From: Guptibacillus hwajinpoensis
Lineage (GTDB): Bacteria; Bacillota; Bacilli; Bacillales; Guptibacillaceae
DNA: 64,000 bases
Direction: 5' to 3'
Assembly: GCF_020171785.1 (NCBI RefSeq)
Contig: NZ_JAIVAE010000002.1
Span: forward strand, 496,001-560,000
Both the position numbers and the translations under genes were made by a program. Below, piece by piece: positions 55,642 to 64,000 of this stretch. The number at the start of each line of letters is the position of its first letter. The first letter of the stretch is position 1. The notes under the pieces were generated by a model that searched no databases, was not told the origin of the DNA, and worked only from the letters and a program-made list of their open reading frames with translations.

Positions 55642-55875
55642 ATGAAATGGAAGCCGTTTTTCTATGCGGTTTTGGCTGGAATATTGGCTGTTTTTGTTGT
55701 TTTTCTTCTGAATGGCTTCGCATTCGAATGGGCACCGTCAATAGGTATATTTCTTGGGATCGCACTGAATCAATATTATGGACAGCGGATTTTAAATAAA
55801 AAAAGATATAGGTTGTGCCCACTTGTTAGAGGAGGTCATGATTCCTATGACACCCATAGTTGGTTTTCCGTTTAA
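55642..55875 (+). CDS. Small membrane protein
   Basis: 77 residues: two hydrophobic segments (about 6-27 and 31-45), then a basic stretch (YYGQRILNKKRYRL) and a polar tail. The ribosome binding site GGAGGTGACG is good. No family recognised. A terminator overlaps its end. Confidence 0.58.
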   Translation: MKWKPFFYAVLAGILAVFVVFLLNGFAFEWAPSIGIFLGIALNQYYGQRILNKKRYRLCPLVRGGHDSYDTHSWFSV

Positions 55876-55906
55876 GCGCTCACTTTCTAATGTGAGCGCT
55901 TATTTG
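55873..55906 (+). terminator. Terminator after the small membrane protein pair
   Basis: TAAGCGCTCAC pairs with GTGAGCGCTTA; the left arm overlaps the stop codon, and TTTG follows. Confidence 0.82.
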
Positions 55907-56017
55907 TGTAGTCAATATATTCTTAAATCACTTGCGTAAACTGCTTCTGTTTTTATCTATTTTGGAGGTGAAGCTCTCACTATTTTAAAAATATTTAGCT
56001 TTTTATTACTGTTTTAG

Positions 56018-56046
56018 TTGTAATGAAACTTATAATTATGTAATAA
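56018..56046 (+). promoter_or_regulatory. Promoter candidate for the GH2 operon, with a weak cre-like site downstream
   Basis: TTGTAA, a 17-bp spacer and TAATAA. At 56061, TGAAAGCCCTTACT resembles a catabolite-responsive element (TGWAANCGNTNWCA) with two mismatches, one of them in the central CG, so CcpA control is only possible. Confidence 0.4.
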
Positions 56047-56103
56047 TAGAAAATAATTAATGAAAGCCCTTACTTATAAGGTGCATTAGAGGAGGATCGT
56101 TAC

Positions 56104-57915
56104 ATGGCGATTAAGACCACATATGTTTTACAAAAGCGTGCGAGTACGGAAGAAGAGTATCCTCGACCTCAGTTTAAGCGAACGGAATGGTACGACTTAA
56201 ATGGAGAATGGCAGTTTGAATTTGATGATGAAGATCGTGGAGAACCCGAAAAATTGTTTAATCAAAAAAAAGATTTAACACAAACAATTCAAGTCCCTTA
56301 CGCTTACCAAAGCAAAAGATCTGGCATTGAGGTAGATGACAACCATGAAGTGGTTTGGTACAAGCGTGAATTCCATTGGGAGAAAGACACCGATAAAAAC
56401 CTTTTACTGCATTTTGAAGCTGTTGATTATCACACAAAAGTTTGGGTGAATGGAGAATTTATTGGTAAGCATGAGGGTGGCCATACCCCATTTAGCTTTT
56501 CCATTACGAATGCCATCTGCACCGGTGAGAACACGATCGTCGTTCGGGTGGAAGATCGCAATAGTGTGGAGCAGCCGGTTGGGAAACAGTCGTGGAAAGA
56601 TGATAACTTTTTATGCTGGTATTCAAGAACGACAGGTATTTGGCAATCGGTTTGGCTTGAGGAAGTGCCTCTTCAATATATTGAGGATGTTAAGATGACG
56701 CCTCAAGTGGAAGAAGGGAAACTCTCGATTGAAGCGAGTCTACCCCGTCAAAAGAAAAAAGCTTACTTCGAGGCAACTGTTTCTTTTAAAGGGGAGTGGA
56801 TCGATACCGTAGGCGTATGGGTAAAAGAAAATCAAACGAGTGTTGAGCTGACCGCCAACGTTGAATCGGACCTAGCTGATTTTCGCGTCTTTTATTGGAC
56901 GCCAGATACACCGAATCTATATGATGTCACGTTTCAACTATATATCGATCAAGAGATTGTGGATACGGTTGAAAGTTATTTTGGGATGAGGAGTATTGAA
57001 ATTCAGGAAGGTAGAATTCTACTTAACAGAGATACCTTTTATCAAAAACTAATTCTCGATCAGGGCTATTATAAAGATTCGTTGATGACAGGGGATTACG
57101 AGCAGATGGAGTCTGATCTTCTTAAAGTAAAGGAGATGGGGTTCAACGGCGTTCGACGCCATCAAACAATTGCGGACAGACGGTACTTAGCTCTATGTGA
57201 CGAATTAGGCTTAGTCGTGTGGGCGGAGATGCCAAGTAGTTTTAAGTTTACTAGCAAGGCGATGTTCCGCATGATGAATGAAACGAGAGAGATGGTGCAA
57301 AAACATTACAATCATCCATCCGTTATTATTTATACCCTTATGAATGAATCGTGGGGCGTGAATGAAATCTACCATCGAGAAGATCAGCAGGCGTTTGTAA
57401 ACGCTCTCTATTATCAGACAAAGGCTCAGGATACAAGTCGACTCGTAATAGGAAATGATGGATGGGAACATACGCTAACCGATATCTTGACGATACATGA
57501 TTACAATTCTGATGCGGAATCTCTTAGGAATAGCTATGAGAAGGCGGATTTTGTAAATGGTAGTCCTTCGAAAACGAGTCGAAAGCAAAATTATGCGAAA
57601 GGATATGCTTACCGTGGGGAACCGATCATGATGAGTGAATATGGCGGTATCGCTTATGGAAATGAACACAGCGATGTTGAGTGGGGCTATGGTAGTCGCC
57701 CTCAAACGGAGGAAGAGGTACTCCATCGTTTGGAAGAACTAACAAAAGCAATTATGGAGAATGACAGCATTCAGGGTTTTTGCTATACCCAGCTGACAGA
57801 TGTAGAGCAAGAAGTGAATGGCCTTCTTGACCATCATCATGACTATAAATTTGATCCTAAAAAAATTAGGAAGATCTTATTATCCAGGCAGTCCAACGGT
57901 TTTATCTTTGAATAA
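56104..57915 (+). CDS. Glycoside hydrolase family 2 enzyme
   Basis: 603 residues, cytosolic (no signal peptide). The order is the jelly-roll sugar-binding domain (about 20-185, WYDLNGEWQFEFDDEDRG, VNGEFIGKHEGGHTPF), an immunoglobulin-like domain, and a TIM barrel. The acid/base Glu lies in MNESWG near residue 415 and the nucleophile Glu in MMSEYGG near 511. Beta-galactosidase, glucuronidase or mannosidase activity is possible; the protein is shorter than LacZ and close in length to UidA-type enzymes. It is followed 17 nt later by a sugar symporter, so it should act on the imported glycoside. Confidence 0.87.
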   Translation: MAIKTTYVLQKRASTEEEYPRPQFKRTEWYDLNGEWQFEFDDEDRGEPEKLFNQKKDLTQTIQVPYAYQSKRSGIEVDDNHEVVWYKREFHWEKDTDKNLLLHFEAVDYHTKVWVNGEFIGKHEGGHTPFSFSITNAICTGENTIVVRVEDRNSVEQPVGKQSWKDDNFLCWYSRTTGIWQSVWLEEVPLQYIEDVKMTPQVEEGKLSIEASLPRQKKKAYFEATVSFKGEWIDTVGVWVKENQTSVELTANVESDLADFRVFYWTPDTPNLYDVTFQLYIDQEIVDTVESYFGMRSIEIQEGRILLNRDTFYQKLILDQGYYKDSLMTGDYEQMESDLLKVKEMGFNGVRRHQTIADRRYLALCDELGLVVWAEMPSSFKFTSKAMFRMMNETREMVQKHYNHPSVIIYTLMNESWGVNEIYHREDQQAFVNALYYQTKAQDTSRLVIGNDGWEHTLTDILTIHDYNSDAESLRNSYEKADFVNGSPSKTSRKQNYAKGYAYRGEPIMMSEYGGIAYGNEHSDVEWGYGSRPQTEEEVLHRLEELTKAIMENDSIQGFCYTQLTDVEQEVNGLLDHHHDYKFDPKKIRKILLSRQSNGFIFE

Positions 57916-57932
57916 TAGAGGGGGAATAAACG

Positions 57933-59312
57933 ATGGAAACAGCGAGAAAGTATGCTTCACCTAATATCGAAACGAAAGAGGATATTCGACCGAAAGAATT
58001 TGCTTCTTATTTTGGATATGGGTTTGGGCAGTGTATTAGCTTTGGATTGGTAGGATCTTATATTCTCTTTTTCTATACGGATATCCTCGGAATATCCGCT
58101 GCAGCAGCAAGTATTATTTTCCTTATTGCCAGAACGTGGGATGCGATTAATGATCCGATGATGGCTTCTGTGATGGACACGCTACATTCAAGACACGGAA
58201 AGTTTCGACCTTATTTAAAGTACATGCCTTTTTTCGTTGCGATTATCACGATTGTCTGTTTTCTCCCCTTAGATGGACTAAGTCCAACTGCCAAGTTAAT
58301 TTATGCGGGTGGCACGTATATCCTTTGGGGTATGATTTATACCGTTTCTGATGTACCGTACTGGTCGCTCTCCTCTGTGATGAGTCAGGATGCACAGCAG
58401 CGCACGAAATTAATTACGTTTGCGAATATGGGCGTATTCGCCGGTATTGCTTTATCGCCAGTCTTATTTGTCCCCCTTGCCGAGTGGCTGGGTGGAGACG
58501 ATATTGGACAGGGATATTTCCTTGCTACAGTGGTGCTCATGGTTTTTGCATTACCGATCATGCTGAATGGGTTTAAAAATACGAAGGAACGTGTCAAAGC
58601 TCCTAAGACAAAAGTAAAGCTCTCTGATGCAGCACGTGCCATTAAAGCAAACAAGCCAATGTTCGCCGTTTTAGTCGTTTTCTTTTGCAATGTTTTTATG
58701 AATATTACTCAAGCCTTAAACGTCTTCTTCTTCACATACAATCTTGGAAGCGCTTCACTAATGTCCATTTTCGGTATTATTAGTTTAGCGAGCTGTGTCG
58801 GGTTTTTCATTATCCCAACGCTAGCAAAGCGATTCAAGAAGAAGCATATGCTCATGGCGATTGTTTCCCTAGATATTGTCATCCGTGTCATCTGGTTTAC
58901 TGTTGGTTACTCCAGTGTATTTGTTTCCTTTGTATTTATCGCGATCACCATGCTACTTTACACGGCAACGGGGCCATTAATTTCCTCGATGCTAGCGGAA
59001 ACAATCGAATATACCGAATTGAAAACTGGGAAACGAAATGAAGCAATCATCTTCTCTGGACAAACCTTTACGGGGAAACTATCTGTAGCGATTGCTGGAG
59101 GTGCGACTGGGCTGATCCTTACATGGATTAACTATCGTCCCAATGAGGCTCAAACTGATTTTACACTTGATATGATGTTTTTCGTTATCGCGCTAGTACC
59201 TGCACTAGGTTCACTTATAAGATTAATTGTGATGTATTTCTACTCTTATACAGAAGACGAGTACAATGTAATTGTTGAAAAACTGCACGAAAGAAAATTG
59301 AGAGAGCAATAG
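57933..59312 (+). CDS. GPH-family sugar:cation symporter
   Basis: 459 residues with about 12 hydrophobic segments, of the glycoside-pentoside-hexuronide:cation symporter family (MelB/XynP/UidB type). SIIFLIARTWDAINDPMMAS near residues 58-77 holds the cation-site aspartates, and SRHGKFRPYLKY is the conserved cytoplasmic loop. The ribosome binding site GAGGGGG lies in the 17-nt gap after the GH2 gene. It should supply that enzyme with its substrate, a glycoside or hexuronide. Confidence 0.9.
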   Translation: METARKYASPNIETKEDIRPKEFASYFGYGFGQCISFGLVGSYILFFYTDILGISAAAASIIFLIARTWDAINDPMMASVMDTLHSRHGKFRPYLKYMPFFVAIITIVCFLPLDGLSPTAKLIYAGGTYILWGMIYTVSDVPYWSLSSVMSQDAQQRTKLITFANMGVFAGIALSPVLFVPLAEWLGGDDIGQGYFLATVVLMVFALPIMLNGFKNTKERVKAPKTKVKLSDAARAIKANKPMFAVLVVFFCNVFMNITQALNVFFFTYNLGSASLMSIFGIISLASCVGFFIIPTLAKRFKKKHMLMAIVSLDIVIRVIWFTVGYSSVFVSFVFIAITMLLYTATGPLISSMLAETIEYTELKTGKRNEAIIFSGQTFTGKLSVAIAGGATGLILTWINYRPNEAQTDFTLDMMFFVIALVPALGSLIRLIVMYFYSYTEDEYNVIVEKLHERKLREQ

Positions 59313-59322
59313 AATAAGTTCC

Positions 59323-59364
59323 ATAACAGTAGTAGCTTCCTTAATAGGGGGCTACTACTGTTAT
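59323..59364 (+). terminator. Hairpin after the symporter gene
   Basis: ATAACAGTAGTAGC and GCTACTACTGTTAT form a perfect 14-bp stem with a 14-nt loop. No long T run follows, so termination may be partial and the regulator gene downstream may be partly co-transcribed. Confidence 0.7.
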
Positions 59365-59420
59365 GTCGATAGTTTGTTATAATTGATCCTAGGGATAAAA
59401 GAGAGGGAGGTCTAAGTCAT

Positions 59421-60335
59421 TTGAAAAAGTTGCAGCTATCTTTTGATAACATGGTGCCAATTAATAAAGCTCTTGCGAATCAAACAAGAGTCCAAATTCT
59501 TAAGTTGTTAAGTGACAAACCATATAATGTGAACGATTTAGCAGAAAAGCTTGAATTGCCTTTTTCAACAACAGCTTCACATGTTAGTAAATTAGAAGAA
59601 GTTGATCTCATTACCACCGAGCTAGTACCGGGAAGAGGAACTCAAAAAGTGAGTGCGATGAATTATGATCGCATTGTCGTTGATTTATATACTTCGGATG
59701 AAAAAAAGGAAGAGCAGCAAGTCACCTACGAAATGCCAATAGGAGATTATCTCGACTGCCATGTAGTACCGAATTGTGGAATAGTAGATGAGAAGGGTTT
59801 TATTGGAATGCAGGATGATCCTCGTTCCTTTTATGAACCTGACCGAAAGCAAGCACAGCTCCTGTATTTTAAAGATGGGTTTGTCGAGTATCGTTTTCCA
59901 AACCGTATTCCTTATGGCTTTAGAGCAAGTGAGTTAGAAATAAGTGCTGAAATTTGTTCAGAAGCACCCAATCACAAACTAGATTGGCCATCTGATATAA
60001 CGGCATGGGTGAATCATGAAGAAGTTGGAACGTGGACCTCACCAGGTGATTTTGGTGGAGAGAGAGGTCAGTTAACACCTGAATGGTGGCGAACCAATCT
60101 AACGCAGTATGGGTTGTTAAAGCATTGGAAACTGAATAAAAGTGGTTGTTATATAGATGGAGAGAAAATATCTGATCGAACGATTGATGATTTTCAGTTG
60201 TCTAACTACCCTTACATTGCCTTTCGATTAGGGATAAAAGAAGACGCTGTCAATAGCGGTGGAATGAATTTGTTTGGTCCTAAGTTTGGGAATCATGAAC
60301 AGGGAATTGTAGTTCATATCAAATATGATTCGTGA
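59421..60335 (+). CDS. ArsR-like winged-helix regulator with a large C-terminal domain
   Basis: 304 residues, three times the usual ArsR size. Residues 8-75 form a winged helix (NKALANQTRVQILKLLSDKP, LELPFSTTASHVSKLEE). From about 100 on a beta-rich domain is predicted (DYLDCHVVPNCGIVDEKGF, LYFKDGFVEYRFPNRIPYGF, TAWVNHEEVGTWTSPGDFGG), which could bind a sugar. TTG 59421 follows GGGAGG. Its position after GH2 and the symporter suggests it senses their substrate and controls them. Confidence 0.8.
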   Translation: MKKLQLSFDNMVPINKALANQTRVQILKLLSDKPYNVNDLAEKLELPFSTTASHVSKLEEVDLITTELVPGRGTQKVSAMNYDRIVVDLYTSDEKKEEQQVTYEMPIGDYLDCHVVPNCGIVDEKGFIGMQDDPRSFYEPDRKQAQLLYFKDGFVEYRFPNRIPYGFRASELEISAEICSEAPNHKLDWPSDITAWVNHEEVGTWTSPGDFGGERGQLTPEWWRTNLTQYGLLKHWKLNKSGCYIDGEKISDRTIDDFQLSNYPYIAFRLGIKEDAVNSGGMNLFGPKFGNHEQGIVVHIKYDS

Positions 60336-60544
60336 ATAAATGATAATGCTACGGTTGAAGGTGCAAGGTAGTTGAAACTTTTAATCTAGCGCATCAAACA
60401 ATGATCCCTCTTACAAAGTGGGACTACTTCATTCAAACATTTTTACTAAGGAATACAAAGGAAGTGAAATTCCTAGTTACTTGAAATAAATATAAAAGGC
60501 CGTTGAGTAGTTAAAGAACGATCCATTAGAAAGGCGTGATTTCT

Positions 60545-60787
60545 TTGACTCATTTACGAAAAGTGAATTTATTGTTGGTATTCGTAGCAATAGGAATGGC
60601 TTTCTCTCATTTTTTTATTTTTCCTAACGCGATTTCTAGTCAAGTCTTTCTATCATTTTTGTTTGTTATGTTTCTGTTATTTGGAATAGAAATAATTAGA
60701 GAAGAAAAACAAAATAAAAAAATAGCCAATACATACATTGTTACAGCGGTCATTCTTTTCATAGTGTTAATGACTAATTTATTATAA
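60545..60787 (+). CDS. Small membrane protein
   Basis: 80 residues with three hydrophobic segments (about 10-27, 31-50 and 60-79) and little else. The start TTG 60545 lies after AAGGCGTGA; a GTG at 60536 overlaps that site. No family recognised. The upstream gap 60336-60535 shows no coding signal. It stands alone between the sugar regulator and a truncated gene. Confidence 0.55.
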   Translation: MTHLRKVNLLLVFVAIGMAFSHFFIFPNAISSQVFLSFLFVMFLLFGIEIIREEKQNKKIANTYIVTAVILFIVLMTNLL

Positions 60788-60887
60788 ATAAAGATAAACT
60801 AATGAAAAAGACTGCGCCTCAGAACACACCTTATTTCGCAAATTAGTAAACTATATTTAAGTTATGTAAATTAGAAAGGGGGATTAT

Positions 60888-60998
60888 ATGCCCGACTGGT
60901 CCTATCATGTGATATTTAAACCTTTTCTATCAAAATGTAGTCCCGAATTCTCACGAGAGTTTATTCACCAATTTATTCAGAATTACAAAGAACATAAC
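60888..60998 (+). pseudogene. Remnant resembling the N-terminus of a dihydroorotate dehydrogenase-like gene
   Basis: A 36-codon frame with a perfect AAAGGGGGA ribosome binding site six nt before its ATG. It starts MPDWSYHVIFKPFL and continues PEFSREF, which resembles the opening of quinone-type dihydroorotate dehydrogenase-like proteins (MPDWSYHPLFKPLL...). It then goes out of frame and stops at TAA 60996-60998; a terminator follows, so the rest of the gene (about 300 codons) is gone. A leftover with intact start signals is the likely reading. A functional short peptide is less likely but possible. Confidence 0.5.
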
Positions 60999-61005
60999 AA
61001 AAATA

Positions 61006-61046
61006 AAAAGACCTCACCTTCTTACTTATGAAGGTTGAGGTCTTTT
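61006..61046. terminator. Bidirectional terminator before the ferritin gene
   Basis: AAAAGACCTCA and TGAGGTCTTTT pair, continued inside by CCTTC/GAAGG; A and T runs on both sides allow it to work in both directions. Confidence 0.83.
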
Positions 61047-61066
61047 GTAGGTTTTAAGTAGAAACC

Positions 61067-61558
61067 TTATCCTGGCTGCCTTTGACCAAGTTCTTGATCG
61101 ATCAGTAAGAGTGCGGACGTGTTATCTCCTGCTAATTTCAGCCTTTCGACAATCGTAAGCGCCTGTGCTTCTTCGTCAATCTGTTCGCGTAGGAAATCCT
61201 GAACGATGACGGCCGTTTGCGGATCAATTTTTTTGATGTAGTTAAAAGCCTGTCGATAAGAATTCGTAACATACTGTTCGTGTTCTAAAACTTGCTGGAA
61301 CGTTTCGAGCGGCGTTCCAAAGTCTGTCGATTGTTCTGGGAGTGCGCCTAATTCAACAACGCCATCTTTACCAGCTAAGTAATTAATCAGAGTAAGAAGA
61401 TGCGTTCGTTCTTCAGCAGATTGAATTCTTAACCAATTGGCCATTCCAGTATAATTCTTTCGATCCAAGTAAGCAGACATCGCTAAATATAGCGTGGTTG
61501 AAATGTGTTCAATTTGAATCAGTGTGTTTAAAAGTTCTTGAACTTCTTTTTGTACCAT
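61067..61558 (-). CDS. Non-haem ferritin
   Basis: 163 residues of a four-helix ferritin-like fold. Ferroxidase ligands are visible as Glu in IEHISTTLYLAMSAYL, the EExxH-like SAEERTHLLTLINYL, and further glutamates in EHEQYV and REQIDEEAQ. It should oxidise and store iron in the cytosol. ATG 61558 follows GAGGTGAT; a start nine nt upstream overlaps that site. It is a single gene, convergent with the remnant upstream on the map and codirectional with lexA. Confidence 0.88.
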   Translation of the reverse strand: MVQKEVQELLNTLIQIEHISTTLYLAMSAYLDRKNYTGMANWLRIQSAEERTHLLTLINYLAGKDGVVELGALPEQSTDFGTPLETFQQVLEHEQYVTNSYRQAFNYIKKIDPQTAVIVQDFLREQIDEEAQALTIVERLKLAGDNTSALLLIDQELGQRQPG

Positions 61559-61654
61559 TACAATCACCTCATCATCTTCCTATCATCACAAGTTATGAAG
61601 ATGTGGATTGTCTCGTTACGATTAAGAGAGCGACCTTCAAGTCGTAATTGAGCA

Positions 61655-61682
61655 TAAAAAAAGAAGCGCAATTTGCGCTTCT
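61655..61682 (-). terminator. Terminator after lexA
   Basis: On the minus strand, GAAGCGCAA pairs with TTGCGCTTC immediately after the lexA stop, followed by a T run. Confidence 0.9.
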
Positions 61683-62301
61683 AGTGGATCGAGCGGAAAA
61701 CACCAACCACTTTACCAAGGATCGAAACAGAATCAAGAATGATTGGTTCCATCGATGAGTTTTCTGGCTGTAGTCGGAAGTAGTTACTTTCTTTAAAAAA
61801 ACGTTTTACCGTTGCTTCGCCATCGTCCGTCATCGCAACAACGATGTCTCCGTTATTTGCCGTTGGTTGCTGCTTCACGATAACCATATCACCGTTATAA
61901 ATACCAGCTTCAATCATACTATCTCCTTCGATGACAAGAATGAATGTATGCTCTTCATCCTGAGCGAACTGTTCCGGAAGAGGGAAGTACTCTTCAACAT
62001 TTTCAATCGCTGTGATCGGTTGACCAGCTGTTACTTTACCAATGACAGGAACATTCACCGTGTGCTGACGTGGGATGTCGATCGCTTCATCAAGGCCCAA
62101 CACTTCAATGGCTCTTGGCTTTGTTGGGTCTCTTCTGATATAACCTTTTTTCTCGAGTCTGGCAAGGTGGCCATGGACAGTTGAGCTTGAAGCAAGTCCA
62201 ACGGCTTCGCCGATTTCTCTAACAGACGGTGGATAACCTTTTTGTTTTACTTCGACTTTAATAAAGTCCAGAATGTCCTGCTGACGCTTTGATAGTTTCA
62301 T
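61681..62301 (-). CDS. lexA: LexA repressor of the SOS regulon
   Basis: 206 residues. Residues 1-65 form a winged helix ([35 protein letters not shown]) and the rest a self-cleaving S24 domain: cleavage site Ala92-Gly93 (VTAGQPI), nucleophile Ser128 (EGDSM) and Lys166 (TVKRF). ATG 62301 is preferred over a start 21 nt upstream because it gives the conserved N-terminus and follows GAGGTGCC. It is divergent from yneA and shares the operator region with it. It should repress itself, yneA-yneB-ynzC and recA until RecA filaments trigger cleavage. Confidence 0.97.
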   Translation of the reverse strand: MKLSKRQQDILDFIKVEVKQKGYPPSVREIGEAVGLASSSTVHGHLARLEKKGYIRRDPTKPRAIEVLGLDEAIDIPRQHTVNVPVIGKVTAGQPITAIENVEEYFPLPEQFAQDEEHTFILVIEGDSMIEAGIYNGDMVIVKQQPTANNGDIVVAMTDDGEATVKRFFKESNYFRLQPENSSMEPIILDSVSILGKVVGVFRSIH

Positions 62302-62339
62302 ATTTCTGGCACCTCGTTCCAATCTATCTATTTGTTACT

Positions 62340-62368
62340 AGTATACCAGAATTTTTGTTCGCATACAA
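62340..62368 (-). promoter_or_regulatory. lexA promoter
   Basis: On the minus strand: TTGTAT, a 17-bp spacer and TATACT. The spacer contains a LexA box, so LexA binding would block polymerase directly. Confidence 0.78.
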
Positions 62369-62438
62369 ACATAAGTTCGAAGTTACTAGTTGACACGAAC
62401 AGGGGTTCTGATTATACTAAAAACAGAACAAATATTCG
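62348..62438. promoter_or_regulatory. Four LexA boxes between lexA and yneA
   Basis: Boxes of the form GAAC-N4-GTTC: AGAATTTTTGTTCG (62348-62361, one mismatch), CAAACATAAGTTCG (62366-62379, one mismatch), CGAACAGGGGTTCT (62396-62409, perfect core) and AGAACAAATATTCG (62425-62438, one mismatch). The first two cover the lexA promoter. The third exactly fills the spacer of the yneA promoter, and the fourth lies just downstream of it. Confidence 0.85.
62390..62418 (+). promoter_or_regulatory. yneA promoter
   Basis: A perfect TTGACA, 17 bp and TATACT. The spacer is occupied by the best LexA box of the region. Confidence 0.88.
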
Positions 62439-62455
62439 TATATGGGGTGATTGGG

Positions 62456-62776
62456 ATGAGAAAGCAAGCTGGGGGCTTGTCTGGAATTGATTTTCTTGTC
62501 ATTATATCTTTTGTAGCTGTGTTAATTATTGTGTTCGTATCTTTGCGAGCAGCAGCAGCTGAGGAGTATGATCGGTATACAACGATTCAACTGGAGCACG
62601 GGGATACGGTTTTAGAAATTGCTGATGAATATCGTTCCGCACATGAATTGTCTGATCAGAAATTTGTTAGCTGGGTTGAAGACGCTAATCGCATAGATGC
62701 TAATCGAATTAAAGCAGGAGATACTCTCATCATCCCTGTTGAAGCGAATGCTACCGCACTTGGGGGTACAGATTAA
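62456..62776 (+). CDS. yneA: SOS cell-division inhibitor YneA
   Basis: 106 residues: a short basic N-terminus, one membrane segment (about 12-33) and an extracytoplasmic LysM domain (about 42-98, TIQLEHGDTVLEIADEY, IKAGDTLIIPV). It delays septation during DNA damage. ATG 62456 follows GGGGTGATTGG; the longer frame from 62390 starts inside the promoter and is rejected. It is first in the yneA-yneB-ynzC group. Confidence 0.94.
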   Translation: MRKQAGGLSGIDFLVIISFVAVLIIVFVSLRAAAAEEYDRYTTIQLEHGDTVLEIADEYRSAHELSDQKFVSWVEDANRIDANRIKAGDTLIIPVEANATALGGTD

Positions 62777-63430
<654 letters not shown>

Positions 63431-63496
63431 ACTTGTCTATGGTAAAAAGATGCGTTAGCATAGAACGTACAAGTTGCAGTAAAGGAGCTTTTTTAC

Positions 63497-63733
63497 ATGC
63501 TTTCTCAAGATAAAATTCAACGAATTAACGAGCTATCTCGTAAATCAAAAGAGTCATCTTTAACAGATGCTGAGAAAAAAGAACAAAAAGATCTTCGTCA
63601 GGAATACCTGGCAAGCCTTCGTTCTTCTTTTAGTAACCAGCTTCACTCTATCAAAGTTGTGGATGAAGAAGGCACAGACGTAACGCCTCAAAAATTAAAA
63701 GAAAGCAAGAAAAATCGCGGCTTTCTTCAGTAA
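63497..63733 (+). CDS. ynzC: DUF896 protein YnzC
   Basis: 78 residues, mostly two charged helices forming a hairpin (IQRINELSRKSKESSLTDAE, EKKEQKDLRQEYLASLRSSF), then a short polar tail. It belongs to the DUF896/UPF0291 family. It is SOS-induced in B. subtilis; molecular role unknown. The ribosome binding site is AAAGGAG. It is third in the LexA-controlled group and ends at a strong terminator. Confidence 0.93.
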   Translation: MLSQDKIQRINELSRKSKESSLTDAEKKEQKDLRQEYLASLRSSFSNQLHSIKVVDEEGTDVTPQKLKESKKNRGFLQ

Positions 63734-63776
63734 AAAATAGCCTAATTTTGCATTTAGCAAAATTAGGCTATTTTTA
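63732..63776 (+). terminator. Terminator after ynzC
   Basis: AAATAGCCTAATTTTGC pairs with GCAAAATTAGGCTATTT, a 17-bp stem, then a T run. Confidence 0.93.
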
Positions 63777-63855
63777 TGGTTGCAATTTTTCAAATATTCG
63801 TTATACTGTACTATAACAAGATGTACTAATACAAAAAACGGAGAGGGCGGATAAG

Positions 63856-64000
63856 ATGTTTATTGTAACTGATTCTGCAGCGGAGTTTTACAAAAATGAA
63901 ATGGAACTTACTCATGGTGATTGCCTAAGATTGTTTGTGCGTTATGCAGGAAGCGGAGACAGCGGTGGTTTTTCCCTTGGAGTCATGTCTGACCGGCCTT
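63856..64000 (+). CDS. HesB/YneR-like protein, N-terminal part (cut by window edge)
   Basis: 48 codons up to the window end, starting MFIVTDSAAEFYKNEM and containing ELTHGDCLRLFVRYAGSGD and GGFSLGVMSD. This pattern fits the YneR branch of the HesB/IscA family, A-type iron-sulfur proteins that often lack the usual cysteine set. The ribosome binding site is GAGAGGGCGG. The C-terminus is outside the window, so ligand cysteines cannot be judged. Confidence 0.78.
   Translation, partial: MFIVTDSAAEFYKNEMELTHGDCLRLFVRYAGSGDSGGFSLGVMSDRP

Noticed and set aside
56061-56074. cre site controlling the GH2 gene
   Set aside because: Two mismatches, including the central CG pair; kept only as a remark in the promoter entry.

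Overview
The window is chromosomal DNA of a spore-forming member of the Bacillaceae outside the B. subtilis group. The evidence is sporulation genes (spoIIIE, spoVS, spoVK, cotE), AGGAGG-type ribosome binding sites, frequent GTG and TTG starts, and long stretches of gene order shared with the B. subtilis dapG-dapA-spoIIIE-pgsA-cinA-recA-rny-ymdB-spoVS-tdh-kbl-miaB-cotE-mutSL-miaA-hfq-spoVK-hflX-ynbB-glnA region and with lexA-yneA-yneB-ynzC. The species cannot be fixed from the sequence alone.

Layout. 1-4.7 kb: end of a lysine/diaminopimelate operon (dapG, dapA), a ClpP-like protease (tepA), ylzJ and the spoIIIE DNA pump. 5.0-9.8 kb: a four-gene nucleoside ABC importer (lipoprotein, double ATPase, two permeases). 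9.8-10.5 kb: a gene-free tandem array of about 120-bp units, each carrying a long hairpin whose arms covary between copies. 10.6-16.2 kb: the ymfF-ymfH-ymfI-ymfJ-ymfK-rodZ block. 16.4-21.5 kb: pgsA, cinA, an extra DEAD-box RNA helicase, and recA. recA is split by a 350-nt ORF-less group I intron. 21.9-33.1 kb: rny, ymdB, spoVS (with a clear sigma-H promoter), a dipeptidase, a two-subunit 2-oxoacid:ferredoxin oxidoreductase, threonine catabolism (tdh, kbl), miaB and ymcA. 33.3-48.4 kb: two accessory genes, cotE, mutS, mutL, miaA, hfq, a degenerate tyrosine recombinase on the minus strand, small genes, spoVK, hflX, ynbB and glnA.

48.5-61.6 kb is the variable part. It holds an AT-rich gene with an Mrr-type N-terminal PUA-like domain and a membrane segment, followed by a small membrane protein. 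Next come a CoA-disulfide reductase/rhodanese with a CsoR/CstR-like operator, a secreted NlpC/P60 protein whose catalytic Cys is Ser, a Nudix hydrolase, and a TetR regulator with a perfect palindromic operator. The rest is a RibD-like reductase, small membrane proteins, a GH2 glycosidase with a GPH sugar symporter and an ArsR-like regulator, a 36-codon remnant resembling a dihydroorotate dehydrogenase N-terminus, and a ferritin. 61.6-64 kb is the SOS locus: lexA divergent from yneA-yneB-ynzC with four LexA boxes, then the start of a HesB/YneR-like gene.

Links between parts. DNA repair and SOS functions recur (recA, lexA, yneA, mutS, mutL), and both recA and the lexA/yneA region carry LexA boxes. 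Genes expected by synteny but absent from their usual places are rnjB (between dapA and tepA), pbpX (between recA and rny) and glnR (before glnA). The strongest unexplained signals are the covarying hairpin repeats, present at two loci, and the PUA-like/membrane gene pair.
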